Origin: AV40 sp035568175
GTDB lineage: Bacteria; Verrucomicrobiota; Verrucomicrobiia; Chthoniobacterales; UBA10450
Direction of reading: 5' to 3'
NCBI GenBank assembly: GCA_035568175.1
Contig: DATMON010000004.1
Coordinates: 248,001-312,000, forward strand
Length of the DNA: 64,000 nt
The translations under genes were made by a program, and so were the position numbers. Of this stretch, positions 49,796 through 58,683 are shown piece after piece. Numbering within the stretch: position 1 is the first letter of the stretch; every line of letters starts with the position of its first letter. Below the pieces are notes generated by a model, which was given only the letters and a program-made list of their open reading frames with translations, had not been told where the DNA came from and did not search any database.

Positions 49796-52700
49796 GTGAA
49801 ATCGTTTACCGATCTTTTCATTAGGCGTCCGGTGCTGGCGATGGTCGTCAGCTTCGTGATTCTGATCGCCGGTTTGCAGGCGATGAAGACGATCAACATC
49901 CGGCAATATCCGCGCAGTGATATCGCCTCGATTCAAGTCAGCACCGTATATGTGGGAGCCGATGCGGAACTCGTGCGCGGATTTATCACAACCCCGCTCG
50001 AGCGGGCAATCGCGGCTGCGGACGGCATCGATTACATCCAATCGCAAAGCCAGCAGAGCGCTTCCACAATTACAGTGCGATTGAAGTTGAATTACGACGC
50101 GAACAAGGCGTTGTCGGATATTAGCTCGAAAGTGGACGCGATTCGGCGCGACCTCCCGCCGGAAGCGGAAATTCCGGTGATCTCAATTCAACCGGCAGAT
50201 TCACAAATCGCGTCAGCTTATTTGAGTTTTACTTCCAACATTCTCGAGCCTAACCAGGTTACGGATTATCTGGTTCGTCTGGTCCAGCCGCGTCTCACGG
50301 CGCTCGGTGGAGTGCAAAAGGCGGACATTCTTGGCGGCCGTACTTTCGCGATGCGGGTTTGGATGAAGCCGGACCGGATGGCGGCGTTAAATATTTCACC
50401 CGCCAATGTTCGAGACGCTCTCGCCAAAAATAATTTCCTCGCCGCGGTCGGGAACACCAAAGGTTCCCTGCTTCAGATAAATCTGACCGCCAACACTGAC
50501 TTGCACACCGCGGACCAATTCAAGCAGCTCGTAGTTAAACAGGAGAGAGGCACACTCGTTAGGTTGGGTGATATCGCCGACGTCGTTCTCGGCGCGGAGG
50601 ATTACAACACCGAAGTGCGGTTCTCCGGTCAAAAAGCGGTGTTCATGGGCATTTTCGTTTTGCCCAACGCAAACTCGATCGACGTAATCAAACGCGTGCG
50701 CACCGAACTCGAGCAAATCAAAAAGGAATTGCCGAGCGGCATGCAGGCGGAAATGGCCTACGACGCCACCGCTTACATCAACGACGCCATTCACGAAGTC
50801 GTAAAAACGCTGATCGACACGTTGCTCATCGTGATGCTCGTGATCTTCCTTTTCCTTGGCTCACTCCGCTCCGTGATTGTTCCGATCGTTGCGATTCCGA
50901 TATCGCTGATCGGCGCGTTGTTCTTGATGCAGGTGTTTGGATTCAGCCTCAATCTGCTCACGCTCCTTGCCATCGTGCTCTCCGTCGGATTGGTGGTCGA
51001 TGACGCAATCGTCGTCGTCGAAAACGTCGAACGTCACATGCGAGAAGGAATGTCGCGGATGAACGCGGCGCTGGTCGGCGCGCGCGAACTGATCGGCCCG
51101 ATCATCGCGATGACGATCACCCTGGCGGCGGTTTACACCCCAATCGCGATACAAGGCGGACTGACTGGCGCGCTATTCCGCGAATTCGCGCTTACCCTTG
51201 CCGGCGCGGTGTTCATTTCCGGTGTAGTCGCTCTCGTTCTTTCGCCGATGATGTCGGCGCATCTATTAAGAACCGAACATTCCGATCATGGCTTCAGCGG
51301 CCTTGTTAATCGCACGTTTGATCGCTTCCGCGACTGGTACGGCACCCATTTGGATCGAACTTTGCAAGCGCGACCCGCCGTCTACGCGGTTTGGGCCGGT
51401 GTTTCAGTCATCACCATTCTCATGTACATGCTGATTCCGAAAGTGGCGACGAAGGAGCCCGCGCCGACAGAAGACCAGGGATTTATGTTCGGTATCATGA
51501 CCGCGCCGGCGAACGCGACGATTGACGACACGATCCGTTACGCCGAAGCAGCCAATAAAGTTTTTGCAGACCTTCCGGACACGCAATTCACATTTCAGAT
51601 CACGCAACCCAGTTTCGGCTTCGGGGGAATGGTGTTGAAGCCTTGGGGCGTCCGCAAGACTCCGACTAAGAATTATGTCCCCATCGTCCAGCAGAAGTTG
51701 GGTGCCATTCCTGGAATCCAGATGTTTGCTACCCAGCCCCAGCCGCTTCCTGGCGCCGATAACTTTGGAATCACGTTCATTATCGCTTCGACTGCCAGTC
51801 ACGAGCGCATCCTCGACTTTGCAACGCAAATCTTTCGCAAAGCGATGGACGCTCATGTTTTCCAATTTGCCGATATCGACACGAAGATTGACCAGCCGCA
51901 AGCTCAAATCGTTTTCGACCACGACAAGGTTTCAGCGATGGGCCTCGACATGCAACAGGTCGGGGCCGATCTCGCTGTCAGCATCGGCGGAAACTTCGTC
52001 AATCGTTTCAACATGGACGGCCTGAGTTACAAAGTGATCCCGCAAATCAAACGCATCGATCGCCTCACTCCGGAACAGGTCAAAGACATTTACGTGACCG
52101 GCCCGAACAATCAGCTGATATCGCTGAGCACGATCGCGACGATCAAACACACCACGATTGCGCGTTCGCTGAATCGAATGCAACAGCTCAATGCGGTGAC
52201 GATCTCCGGCGCTCCGCGCGGGTCGATTGATGCAACGTTGAAGTTCCTCGAGGATGAAGCGCACAAAATTCTTCCGCCGGGTTACGTCATTGATTACACC
52301 GGCTCATCGCGTCAGCTCCGGACTGAGGGTGACAAATTTCTTGGCGTGTTTGTCCTTGCGCTCATCTTGATCTTTCTGGTCCTGGCCGCTCAATTCAACA
52401 GTTTCCGCGATCCATTCATCATTCTGCTTGGCTCGGTGCCACTGGCTCTGTTCGGCGCCGGACTTTTCATGTTTTTGAAAATGCCGTTCGGGAAGTTCTT
52501 CACCGATAGTTGGACGACCTCGTTCAACATTTACTCGCAGGTCGGACTGGTCACCCTGGTCGGTCTCGTCTCCAAAAACGGAATCCTGATTGTGCAATTC
52601 GCGAATCAGTTACAGCGAGACGGCATGGAGAAACTTGCGGCAGTCGCGCAAGCCGCGCGAATTCGTTTGCGGCCGATCATGATGACGAGTGTCGCGACAG

Positions 52701-52939
52701 TTGCAGGTCACTTTCCGCTGACATTGGTCACGGGCGCCGGCGCGGCCGCGCGAAACTCAATCGGTCTCGTGCTCGTCGGCGGCATGACCATTGGAACGAT
52801 CTTTACATTGTTCATCGTCCCGTCGCTCTACATGCTCATCGCCAAAGAGCATCACGAGAAGTCCTTGATGGACCCCGAGCTCGAAGACGTTCCACAAGAT
52901 GTCGATCTTACACCTGAGTACGCGCCGGCAACTCGCTGA
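49796..52939 (+). CDS. RND multidrug efflux pump, AcrB/MexB-like
   Basis: 1047 residues, GTG 49796. HAE1-family inner-membrane pump with 12 membrane helices and two large periplasmic loops. Seen: FIRRPVLAMVVSFVILIAGLQAM, VDAIRRDLPPEAEIPVI, the TM4 proton-relay acidic pair in GLVVDDAIVVVENVERH, and the matching C-terminal repeat LVSKNGILIVQFANQL. Exports drugs, dyes or detergents driven by protons. Third gene of the TetR operon. Substrate cannot be read from the sequence. Confidence 0.95.
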   Translation: MKSFTDLFIRRPVLAMVVSFVILIAGLQAMKTINIRQYPRSDIASIQVSTVYVGADAELVRGFITTPLERAIAAADGIDYIQSQSQQSASTITVRLKLNYDANKALSDISSKVDAIRRDLPPEAEIPVISIQPADSQIASAYLSFTSNILEPNQVTDYLVRLVQPRLTALGGVQKADILGGRTFAMRVWMKPDRMAALNISPANVRDALAKNNFLAAVGNTKGSLLQINLTANTDLHTADQFKQLVVKQERGTLVRLGDIADVVLGAEDYNTEVRFSGQKAVFMGIFVLPNANSIDVIKRVRTELEQIKKELPSGMQAEMAYDATAYINDAIHEVVKTLIDTLLIVMLVIFLFLGSLRSVIVPIVAIPISLIGALFLMQVFGFSLNLLTLLAIVLSVGLVVDDAIVVVENVERHMREGMSRMNAALVGARELIGPIIAMTITLAAVYTPIAIQGGLTGALFREFALTLAGAVFISGVVALVLSPMMSAHLLRTEHSDHGFSGLVNRTFDRFRDWYGTHLDRTLQARPAVYAVWAGVSVITILMYMLIPKVATKEPAPTEDQGFMFGIMTAPANATIDDTIRYAEAANKVFADLPDTQFTFQITQPSFGFGGMVLKPWGVRKTPTKNYVPIVQQKLGAIPGIQMFATQPQPLPGADNFGITFIIASTASHERILDFATQIFRKAMDAHVFQFADIDTKIDQPQAQIVFDHDKVSAMGLDMQQVGADLAVSIGGNFVNRFNMDGLSYKVIPQIKRIDRLTPEQVKDIYVTGPNNQLISLSTIATIKHTTIARSLNRMQQLNAVTISGAPRGSIDATLKFLEDEAHKILPPGYVIDYTGSSRQLRTEGDKFLGVFVLALILIFLVLAAQFNSFRDPFIILLGSVPLALFGAGLFMFLKMPFGKFFTDSWTTSFNIYSQVGLVTLVGLVSKNGILIVQFANQLQRDGMEKLAAVAQAARIRLRPIMMTSVATVAGHFPLTLVTGAGAAARNSIGLVLVGGMTIGTIFTLFIVPSLYMLIAKEHHEKSLMDPELEDVPQDVDLTPEYAPATR

Positions 52940-53285
52940 CGCCGCCTCGCGTCGAGCATTAACCTCATTCGCGACCGCTTTTGTTAATTGGGTACAGCGT
53001 CACGCTGCTCTGCTAATTGGATGCAACATCATGTTGCAAAAAAAGCGCGGTCCCGCGTCCGCGGGACCGTCGCTGCTGAAGCTGAGGAACGTTCAGTTTC
53101 GTTTTATTGACTTCCTAGCTTGCGACTGTTGCTAAAAGCAACCGCAATGCCACGGCCATAAAATTCAAATTTCATAACGGCGAAAGCGTTTTTCATTGTC
53201 GCCGCGGCCCACATCCGCGCTGCCGTGGAGAGCATCCTCAACGACAACCGCGCGTGAGCGAAGAGTTGTGCTAGCTTGGCAGCTT
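52940..53285. other. repeat-rich gap between the efflux operon and prolyl oligopeptidase
   Basis: About 345 bases without a gene. Palindromes at 52990-53008 and 53019-53040 belong to the GGATGCAACGTCACG family also found at nadA, and CGGTCCCGCG/CGCGGGACCG (53048-53069) forms a 10-base stem. An A run precedes the last one; no T run follows it, so it is not a clear rightward terminator. The last 100 bases should hold the promoter of the next gene. Confidence 0.6.
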
Positions 53286-55424
53286 ATGTATTGGAGGCTT
53301 CTCGCGCTTCTCTTTCTGGCGCCGTTGACACTGATTTTTGCGGGCGACTCGCAGACCCAGTTCAAATACCCGGCCGCGCCGACCAGCGATCAGGTCGATG
53401 ATTATTCCGGCGCTAAAGTTGCCGATCCTTACCGGCCATTGGAAAATCCGGACGCGCCCGAGTCGCGGAAATGGATCGCGGCCGAGAACAAGATCACGTT
53501 CGATTTTCTGGCAACGATTCCGGAACGCGACGGAATCAAGAAACGACTGACTGAAGTTTGGGACTACGAGCGGTTCGGTGTCCCCTTCAAGGAAAAGGAC
53601 CGCTACTTTTTTTCCAAGAACAGCGGTTTGCAAAACCAGAATGTTCTCTACACCACGGCAAACTTTTTTGAAAAACCACGCGAACTGCTCGATCCAAACC
53701 TGCTGGCCAAGGATGGAACGGTCGCGTTGGGCGGCGTTGACGTGAGCGATGACGCGAAGTTGATGACCTACGGTCTCGCGACCGCCGGCTCCGATTGGCA
53801 GCAATGGAAGGTGCGCGACGTCGAGACCGGGAAAGATCGACCAGATCTTCTCGACTGGATCAAGTTTTCGGACGCGTCCTGGAAAAAAGATGGGAGCGGA
53901 TTTTTCTACAGTCGCTACGACAAGCCTGACGAGAAAAACAAACTCCGCTCCCAGGTTTACAATCACAAACTCTTCTTTCACCAGCTCGGCACGCCGCAGT
54001 CGCAGGACAAATTGATTTACGAGCGGCCCGATCAGAAAGAATGGCTCTTCAACGCCGAAGTCACCGAAGATGGGCGTTATCTGATCATCACTGTCCAGCG
54101 CGGCACCGATCCGAAAAACCGGATCTTCTACAAAAATCTGGTCGATCCGAATTCCAACGTTGTCGAGCTGCTCGATAAGGCCGACGCCGAATACGCTTTC
54201 ATCGACAACGAAGGCCCGGTCTTTGCGTTCCGGACGAATTTGAATGCGCCGCTCGGCCGCATCGTTACCATCAACACGTGCAAGCCGCTCCCTGCCCAAA
54301 TCGAGGAGCTTGTGCCGCAATCGAAAGATAAACTGGAAGCAGTTAGCGCCGTCGGCGATCGCTTCGTCGTCGTTTATCTGAAGGATGCGCACAGCGCGGT
54401 GAAGTTATTCAAGCTCGACGGTACGCAGGATGGCGAGATCGCACTGCCCGGGCTCGGCACGGCCGGCGGATTCACCGGCAAACGCAAGGATCGCGAGACA
54501 TTTTATTCGTTCACCAGTTTCACAACGCCGACTGAAATTTTCCGTTACGACTTCGACAAGCTCGCGAGCGGGCTGCTTTTCAAACCCAAGGTAAAATTTA
54601 ATCCCGACGATTACGCGACCGAGCAGGTCTTTTACAACAGCCCGGATGGCACGCGCGTGCCCATGTTCATCTCTTACAAAAAGGGAATGAAACGCGATGG
54701 AAAAAATCCGACTTATCTTCTCGGCTATGGCGGATTCGACATTTCCGAAACGCCGACGTTCACGCCCGCGAATCTCGTTTGGATGGAAATGGGCGGGATC
54801 TTTGCGCTCGCGAACCTGCGCGGCGGCGGCGAGTACGGCGAGAAATGGCACGAGGCCGGAATGCTGCACCTGAAACAAAACGTGTTCGACGATTTTATCG
54901 CCGCGGCGCAGTACTTGATCGACAATAAGTACACATCGACGCCGAAACTCGCGATCGGCGGCGGGAGTAACGGCGGATTACTCGTCGGCGCGTGCATGAC
55001 CCAACGGCCCGATCTTTACGGCGCCGCTATCCCAGCCGTTGGCGTAATGGACATGCTCCGGTTTGAAAAATTCACGATTGGCTGGGCGTGGAGTTCCGAT
55101 TACGGCAGCGCGGAAAAACCGGACGACTTTCCATTTCTCTACGCCTACTCACCGCTCCATCACATCGCCCCGCCTGGGCGGGGCTGCTGTTATCCAGCGA
55201 CAATGATCACGACCGCCGATCACGACGACCGCGTCGTCCCCGCGCATAGCTTCAAATTCGCGGCGACGCTTCAAGCCGCGCAAGGTTGCGACAAACCGAC
55301 CTTGATCCGAATCGAAACCAAAGCGGGACACGGCGCCGGCAAACCGACTACCAAAATCATCGACGAAACTGCCGACCGCTGGGCCTTCCTGGTCAAAGAG
55401 CTTGGCGTTAGAATCCAGAAATAA
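53286..55424 (+). CDS. prolyl oligopeptidase, S9A
   Basis: 712 residues from ATG 53286, with a signal peptide (LLALLFLAPLTLIFAGD). An N-terminal beta-propeller (YRPLENPDAPESRKWIAAEN...) gates the catalytic alpha/beta hydrolase domain. Catalytic triad: Ser in GGGSNGGLLVGA, Asp in TTADHDDRVVP, His in AGHGAGKP. It cuts small proline-containing peptides, in the periplasm. Just before the Asp motif a short GC-rich palindrome (55166-55183) is read as APPGRGC, an insertion not seen in the well-known homologues. Confidence 0.93.
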   Translation: MYWRLLALLFLAPLTLIFAGDSQTQFKYPAAPTSDQVDDYSGAKVADPYRPLENPDAPESRKWIAAENKITFDFLATIPERDGIKKRLTEVWDYERFGVPFKEKDRYFFSKNSGLQNQNVLYTTANFFEKPRELLDPNLLAKDGTVALGGVDVSDDAKLMTYGLATAGSDWQQWKVRDVETGKDRPDLLDWIKFSDASWKKDGSGFFYSRYDKPDEKNKLRSQVYNHKLFFHQLGTPQSQDKLIYERPDQKEWLFNAEVTEDGRYLIITVQRGTDPKNRIFYKNLVDPNSNVVELLDKADAEYAFIDNEGPVFAFRTNLNAPLGRIVTINTCKPLPAQIEELVPQSKDKLEAVSAVGDRFVVVYLKDAHSAVKLFKLDGTQDGEIALPGLGTAGGFTGKRKDRETFYSFTSFTTPTEIFRYDFDKLASGLLFKPKVKFNPDDYATEQVFYNSPDGTRVPMFISYKKGMKRDGKNPTYLLGYGGFDISETPTFTPANLVWMEMGGIFALANLRGGGEYGEKWHEAGMLHLKQNVFDDFIAAAQYLIDNKYTSTPKLAIGGGSNGGLLVGACMTQRPDLYGAAIPAVGVMDMLRFEKFTIGWAWSSDYGSAEKPDDFPFLYAYSPLHHIAPPGRGCCYPATMITTADHDDRVVPAHSFKFAATLQAAQGCDKPTLIRIETKAGHGAGKPTTKIIDETADRWAFLVKELGVRIQK

Positions 55425-55748
55425 TTAACCGCTGATTACACGGATTTACACTGATGGCAGAATTATTGGACGTTGAGCGTTGGATGTTGGGCGTTTGCTA
55501 GGACTTATCTTCGCCCACCGCTGGTCCTTACTCCTCAAAGAACCCGGAATGAAGGTCTCGAAATAGTCGCGCCCCAAATCAAACCGCGGATTTCGCAGAT
55601 TTGTTGAAAATCGGAAATCTGACTTCTGGCCTTTTTGGCAATTCACTTTGACCCGTACGGCGTTGCCTCACGTGCTGTCCCGAGAAAACAATAGCCTTGA
55701 CCTTCCGCAGGGGGATTTCTAGAACTCCGGCTCACGGCAAGCTCCAAA
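55425..55748. other. gene-free gap with repeats
   Basis: 324 bases. GCTGATTACACGGATTTACAC at its start and GACGTTGAGCGTTGGATGTT at 55469 are members of dispersed repeat families. No gene or RNA recognised; the end near 55740 should contain the promoter of the beta-barrel gene. Confidence 0.55.
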
Positions 55749-56468
55749 ATGAAAACGGACTCCATTGCTCTCCTCCGATCTATCGGCACTGGATTTTCCG
55801 GGCTTTTGCTCATCTTGATGTTTGGTTACGGCCAGGCGGCGCTGGCACAAGACCCAGCGGCCGAGGAAAAACCGTCAACGTTCATTCCGCCAAAGGAGTT
55901 ACCTGCACAGTCCGCGGCGCTGGAACCGCTCGAATTCGGTATCAGTTATAACTACATGAATGTCCTGGACGCAGACGATGTAAAAGATCTCCACGGCTTC
56001 GACGCGAGTTTATTTGTCAATTTGAACTCGCTGCTGGCATTGGGAGGCGACTTGATCGGGGGGTTCGGAAATAATACGTCTCGGGAAGGTTCAAACATTG
56101 AGACTGTTAAGGAGGATCGCTTCGTTTTTATGTTCGGCCCGCGGTTAAACATCCGCCCCAAGGAGCGCGTGAGCATCTTCCTCCAGGCATTGTTCGGCGG
56201 CGTGTATGACGATTCTGATGAAGAAATCAAGGGCCTCGCCCACTTTCAAACTTCCAACAACACGTCGGCCGACGGATGGGCGTTCGATGTCAGCGTCGGT
56301 GCAGACTGGCGGTTAACGAATAATTTATCGTGGCGCATAATCCAGGTGGGTTATCTGGGAACGCATTTCTCTTCGTCAAGCGACAACGATCGGCAGAACA
56401 ACTTGCGCATTTCCACCGGCATTGTTTTGAGCTTCGGCGGAAGAGAACGGCCGACTAGCGCAAAGTGA
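55749..56468 (+). CDS. outer-membrane beta-barrel protein
   Basis: 239 residues with a signal peptide (GLLLILMFGYGQAALAQ). The mature protein has alternating hydrophobic strands (FGISYNYMNV, DASLFVNLNSLLALGGDLIGGFG, RFVFMFGPRLNIR, VSIFLQALFGGVYD, WAFDVSVGADWRL, WRIIQVGYLGTHF, LRISTGIVLSFGG), about eight, fitting an OmpA/OmpW-like barrel. Ends with an aromatic-poor tail, unlike canonical porins. Role unknown. Confidence 0.7.
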   Translation: MKTDSIALLRSIGTGFSGLLLILMFGYGQAALAQDPAAEEKPSTFIPPKELPAQSAALEPLEFGISYNYMNVLDADDVKDLHGFDASLFVNLNSLLALGGDLIGGFGNNTSREGSNIETVKEDRFVFMFGPRLNIRPKERVSIFLQALFGGVYDDSDEEIKGLAHFQTSNNTSADGWAFDVSVGADWRLTNNLSWRIIQVGYLGTHFSSSSDNDRQNNLRISTGIVLSFGGRERPTSAK

Positions 56469-56615
56469 GTTATCTGTCGGCCGAGTAATCGCCCGTGGTC
56501 AGTGGAGCGGAATTCGGGGTCGCATCTAAATATTTGACATTGATTAGTCCCGGCGGAATGCGTCCGGCGGGCGCCGAGACAAGGAGACATTAGCCGCCAG
56601 GCTGGCCCGGAGTGA

Positions 56616-56975
56616 GCGAATCAATCGAAGAACACGTCAACGCATTTCACCGAGAGTCTAATACGCGCTGCATTAGAGAAGCTGCGTTCCCGGCGGGAAT
56701 CGAGCGAGTCGGGAGACCGCGAGATGGACTTTAGCCCGAAGGGTGAGCTTTCGGGAGAAAGCGAATCAATCGAAGTCGGCGTCAACGCATTTCACGAAGA
56801 GTCTAATGCGTGCTGCATTAAAGAATCTGCGTTCCCGGCGGGAATGGAGCCGACGGGAGTCGAGCGACATCGACAAAGCCCCGAAGGGGTGAGCGAGCGG
56901 GAGCGAGCGAATCAATCGAAGAACACGTCAACGCATTTCACCGAGAGTCTAATACGCGCTGCGTTAGAGAAGCTG
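56616..56975. repeat. 145-base tandem repeats ending in tRNA-Arg 3' fragments
   Basis: Three units begin with GCGAATCAATCGAAG at 56616, 56761 and 56907 (period 145-146). Each contains AACGCATTTCAC and GAGTCTAAT and ends with GCGTTCCCGGCGGGAAT (56684, 56829, 56975). Only the last continues into the full tRNA-Arg gene; the first two carry just the 3' end of the tRNA. No coding gene is convincing here, although open frames cross the repeats. Confidence 0.8.
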
Positions 56976-57047
56976 CGTTCCCGGCGGGAATCGAACCCAC
57001 ATTTAAGGTTTAGGAAACCCTTGTTCTATCCGTTGAACTACGGGAAC
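56976..57047 (-). tRNA. tRNA-Arg (anticodon CCT)
   Basis: On the minus strand the acceptor GTTCCCG (57047-57041) pairs with CGGGAAC at the 3' end. D arm GTTC/GAAC, anticodon stem AGGGT/ACCTT with loop TTCCTAA giving anticodon CCU (reads AGG), and a T arm TGGGTTCGATTCCCG. CCA is not encoded. About 72 nt. Its 3' end is repeated twice upstream in the tandem block. Confidence 0.9.
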
Positions 57048-57263
57048 AACGACGTTTTTGATTTTAGATTTTCGATTGCCGATTGCAAACAGCGACGCCA
57101 TCGAGGAGTTGCTCCTTCCTGGGTTACGCTCCCGCTAGTTCATCTAGTTTGGTCCCGGACCTGTAGTTTGCCGCAGAGCGGCGCGATTTCCTGATTCGAT
57201 TTCTCTTTTTCGAATTGTGGACGGCACGGCCAGTTGGGTGGCGGCGTTCGATTCTTCTGATGT

Positions 57264-57635
57264 ATGAAATCACCCCTTAGAACTCTGTTAACGCTGCTAT
57301 TTCTCCAACTCGCGCTGCTAACGCCATGCCGCGCCACCGACGTCGTGAAGATTGACGCGCAGTACAAGAAAGATTCGATCTCTGCGCCCGATCCGGAATA
57401 TCCGATCAAATCGCAGCACATGGGTTATCAAGGTCAGGGCATTTACCGGCTCGTCATTAATCCGAAGACCGGAACCGCGGACGAAGTGAAAGTTCTCCGA
57501 ACAACCGGTCATCGTGAGCTGGACGCCAGTGCCGTGATGACATTGTTCAATTGGAAATTTCCGCCCGGGAAAATAGACCATCGGGACGTGCTGGTGGTAT
57601 TTCATCTCACCGGCTGGGTGCGAGGACTGCACTAA
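57264..57635 (+). CDS. TonB C-terminal domain protein
   Basis: 123 residues: signal peptide (LLTLLFLQLALLTPCRA) then a single TonB_C domain, PDPEYPIKSQHMGYQGQGIYRLVINPKTGTADEVKVLRTTGH and FNWKFPPGKIDHRDV. Lacks the membrane anchor plus Pro-rich linker of energy-transducing TonB, so it is probably a periplasmic partner or a stand-alone member of the family, common in Verrucomicrobia. No ExbB/ExbD nearby. Confidence 0.8.
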   Translation: MKSPLRTLLTLLFLQLALLTPCRATDVVKIDAQYKKDSISAPDPEYPIKSQHMGYQGQGIYRLVINPKTGTADEVKVLRTTGHRELDASAVMTLFNWKFPPGKIDHRDVLVVFHLTGWVRGLH

Positions 57636-57748
57636 TCAGAGGTCACAAGTTCGCCACGGCGAATCCGTCCTTTGGCGGATCAGCGGACAGACATTTGTAG
57701 AATTCGTCTGTCCAAATTGAACACCGAGCCGCTACTATTGGCGGCGCC

Positions 57749-58462
57749 ATGGAAAATCCGATCGAGCCGGCGGCAATGGCGCACGGTGCGGGTCGATTTC
57801 GATATTTGATCGATATCGTTATCTTGGTTGCAGTCGTTTTCGGTTTGGAAACCGCCGCCGAGGCTATTTACAAGCCGAAGTCGATGGAGTCCGGCTTCGT
57901 GTTCGGCGGAGCCATCCAAATGTTGGAGGTCCTGGTGGCATGCGTGCTGATCTGGCTGCGGCGCGAACGACTCGCAGACATCGGGCTGAAACATCCGAAG
58001 AATTGGCCGCGCACATTGCTCATCGGCATCTTGCTCGCGGCTGTTGTCTTCACTGGAATATATTTTTCGGAGAAGGCCGGGTTCCATCGTGACCTCAGTC
58101 GCTTCAGCGCGTTGCAAGGGAATCTCGGACTCACTATTTACACTGTGGTTTATGTCCTGATCGGGGCCGGATTTTATGAGGAATTCATGTTCCGAGGGTT
58201 TTTGATGCAAGGGCTCGCCATGCTTTTCGGCGGTAACCGCGGCGCGTGGATCACTGCTTGCATCATTCAAGGCCTCCTGTTCGGAGCGTCTCACGCTTAC
58301 CAAAATCCACTCGGCATGCTAATCACTGGCACGCTTGGCGTTTTGCTGGCCGTTCTTGTTTTTGTCTCGGGACGCAATCTTTGGCCGGCGATCATTGCCC
58401 ACGGCCTTTTCGATGCGAGTCGCGCGGTTTTATTTTATTTTCAAGGTCCGCCCGCGGGCTGA
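57749..58462 (+). CDS. CPBP-family intramembrane protease
   Basis: 237 residues, about seven membrane helices. CAAX/CPBP (Abi) motifs: Glu-Glu in YEEFMFRGFLMQ, FGASHAYQNP (His) and HGLFDASR (His), the metal-binding residues of the fold. Bacterial members act in bacteriocin self-immunity, membrane protein processing or phage defence, but no specific role is evident. Transcribed alone; 114 bases after the TonB gene. Confidence 0.88.
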   Translation: MENPIEPAAMAHGAGRFRYLIDIVILVAVVFGLETAAEAIYKPKSMESGFVFGGAIQMLEVLVACVLIWLRRERLADIGLKHPKNWPRTLLIGILLAAVVFTGIYFSEKAGFHRDLSRFSALQGNLGLTIYTVVYVLIGAGFYEEFMFRGFLMQGLAMLFGGNRGAWITACIIQGLLFGASHAYQNPLGMLITGTLGVLLAVLVFVSGRNLWPAIIAHGLFDASRAVLFYFQGPPAG

Positions 58463-58683
58463 GCTCAACAACGAATCGAATGTCCCGACTGCCCCGATTA
58501 TTAAGGCATAATTAAGGCATAACTAATGGTCTCTGTCGCTGAGGACAGCGGCAGCTACAACAAGTCGCCGTGGCAATTCTTGATTTTGCGCGCCTCTGAA
58601 GTTATTCCCAATTATTCACAAATCGGTTGACCAACGCGGCGAGCCGCGTAACTGGTAGAGCGATTCGCACAGGCGGTCGGGTA

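Noticed and set aside
53048..53069. intrinsic terminator for the efflux operon
   Set aside because: Strong stem but the A run is on the wrong side and no T run follows.
53271..54392. 373-codon open frame opposite the prolyl oligopeptidase gene
   Set aside because: Antisense shadow; no protein family or start signal.
56616..56975. CRISPR array
   Set aside because: Only three units of 145 bases, with no spacers of uniform size and no cas genes.
56724..57194. 156-codon open frame across the tandem repeats and tRNA
   Set aside because: It runs through the repeat units and antisense over the tRNA; no ribosome binding site or family features.
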